Notes under the pieces: model-generated
Seen by the model: only the letters and a program-made list of their open reading frames with translations
Database searches by the model: none
What the model was told of the DNA's origin: nothing
Part shown: piece after piece, positions 5,939 through 5,940 of the stretch
Position numbering within the stretch: the stretch's first letter is position 1
Layout of the letters: every line of letters begins with the position of its first letter
Made by a program: the position numbers and the translations under genes
NCBI GenBank assembly: GCA_016196415.1
Contig: JACPXS010000141.1
Coordinates: 1-5,940 of the forward strand
DNA: 5,940 nucleotides
Reading direction: 5' to 3'
Source of the DNA: Candidatus Omnitrophota bacterium
Lineage (GTDB): Bacteria; Omnitrophota; Koll11; Aquiviventales; Aquiviventaceae

Positions 5939-5940
5939 AC

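Noticed and set aside
5788..5940. Minus-strand frame open from the window edge and ending in an ATGA overlap with purQ
   Set aside because: The ATGA overlap is tempting, but the translation (ending [19 protein letters not shown]) is Arg-rich, resembles no PurS or other family, and runs through both hairpins; a chance open frame in GC-rich DNA is more likely.
5792..5940. ZTP, purine or THF riboswitch upstream of purQ
   Set aside because: Some GC-rich stems are present but the conserved core bases I know for these classes are not visible in the right order.

Overview
The window is a stretch of bacterial chromosome read entirely on the minus strand. It carries a purine-biosynthesis cluster interrupted by unrelated genes. 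In transcription order (high to low coordinates) it holds a purQ leader with two strong hairpins (5792-5940), purQ (5096-5791), pilT (3948-5042), purL (1568-3928), an AbrB-type antitoxin (1244-1531), a RelE/ParE-like toxin (972-1247), a possible 13-codon mini-ORF (928-969), an orphan integral membrane protein (434-931) and the 5' part of purF (1-449, running off the window edge). No convincing gene lies on the plus strand.

The core genes are strongly GC-rich (about two thirds to three quarters G+C in lines sampled by eye). The small separate PurL and PurQ subunits, the PurF with a short cleavable-looking propeptide before its catalytic Cys, and a PilT retraction ATPase together suggest a piliated, high-GC bacterium. 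A phylum cannot be fixed from this window. The inverted heptad repeat inside purL is a kind I associate with environmental lineages often known only from metagenomes, but that is an impression, not a proof of origin.

PurQ supplies ammonia from glutamine and PurL uses it to convert FGAR to FGAM (step 4 of IMP synthesis). PurF catalyses the committed first step, PRPP to phosphoribosylamine. PurS, the third FGAM-synthase subunit, is not in the window. PilT lies between purQ and purL with operon-like spacing (53 and 19 nt) although its function is unrelated. Between purL and purF sits a lower-GC block (toxin-antitoxin pair plus membrane protein) that looks like an insertion. Its promoter is built over the last codons of purL, and its last gene overlaps the start of purF by 16 bp.

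The most notable signal is a pair of inverted 7-bp-repeat arrays inside purL (2137-2212). They add about 26 in-frame residues at a loop of the enzyme, and the two arms differ by exactly the base that would otherwise create stop codons. I see no CRISPR array, transposase, tRNA or rRNA, and no clearly new multi-gene system.
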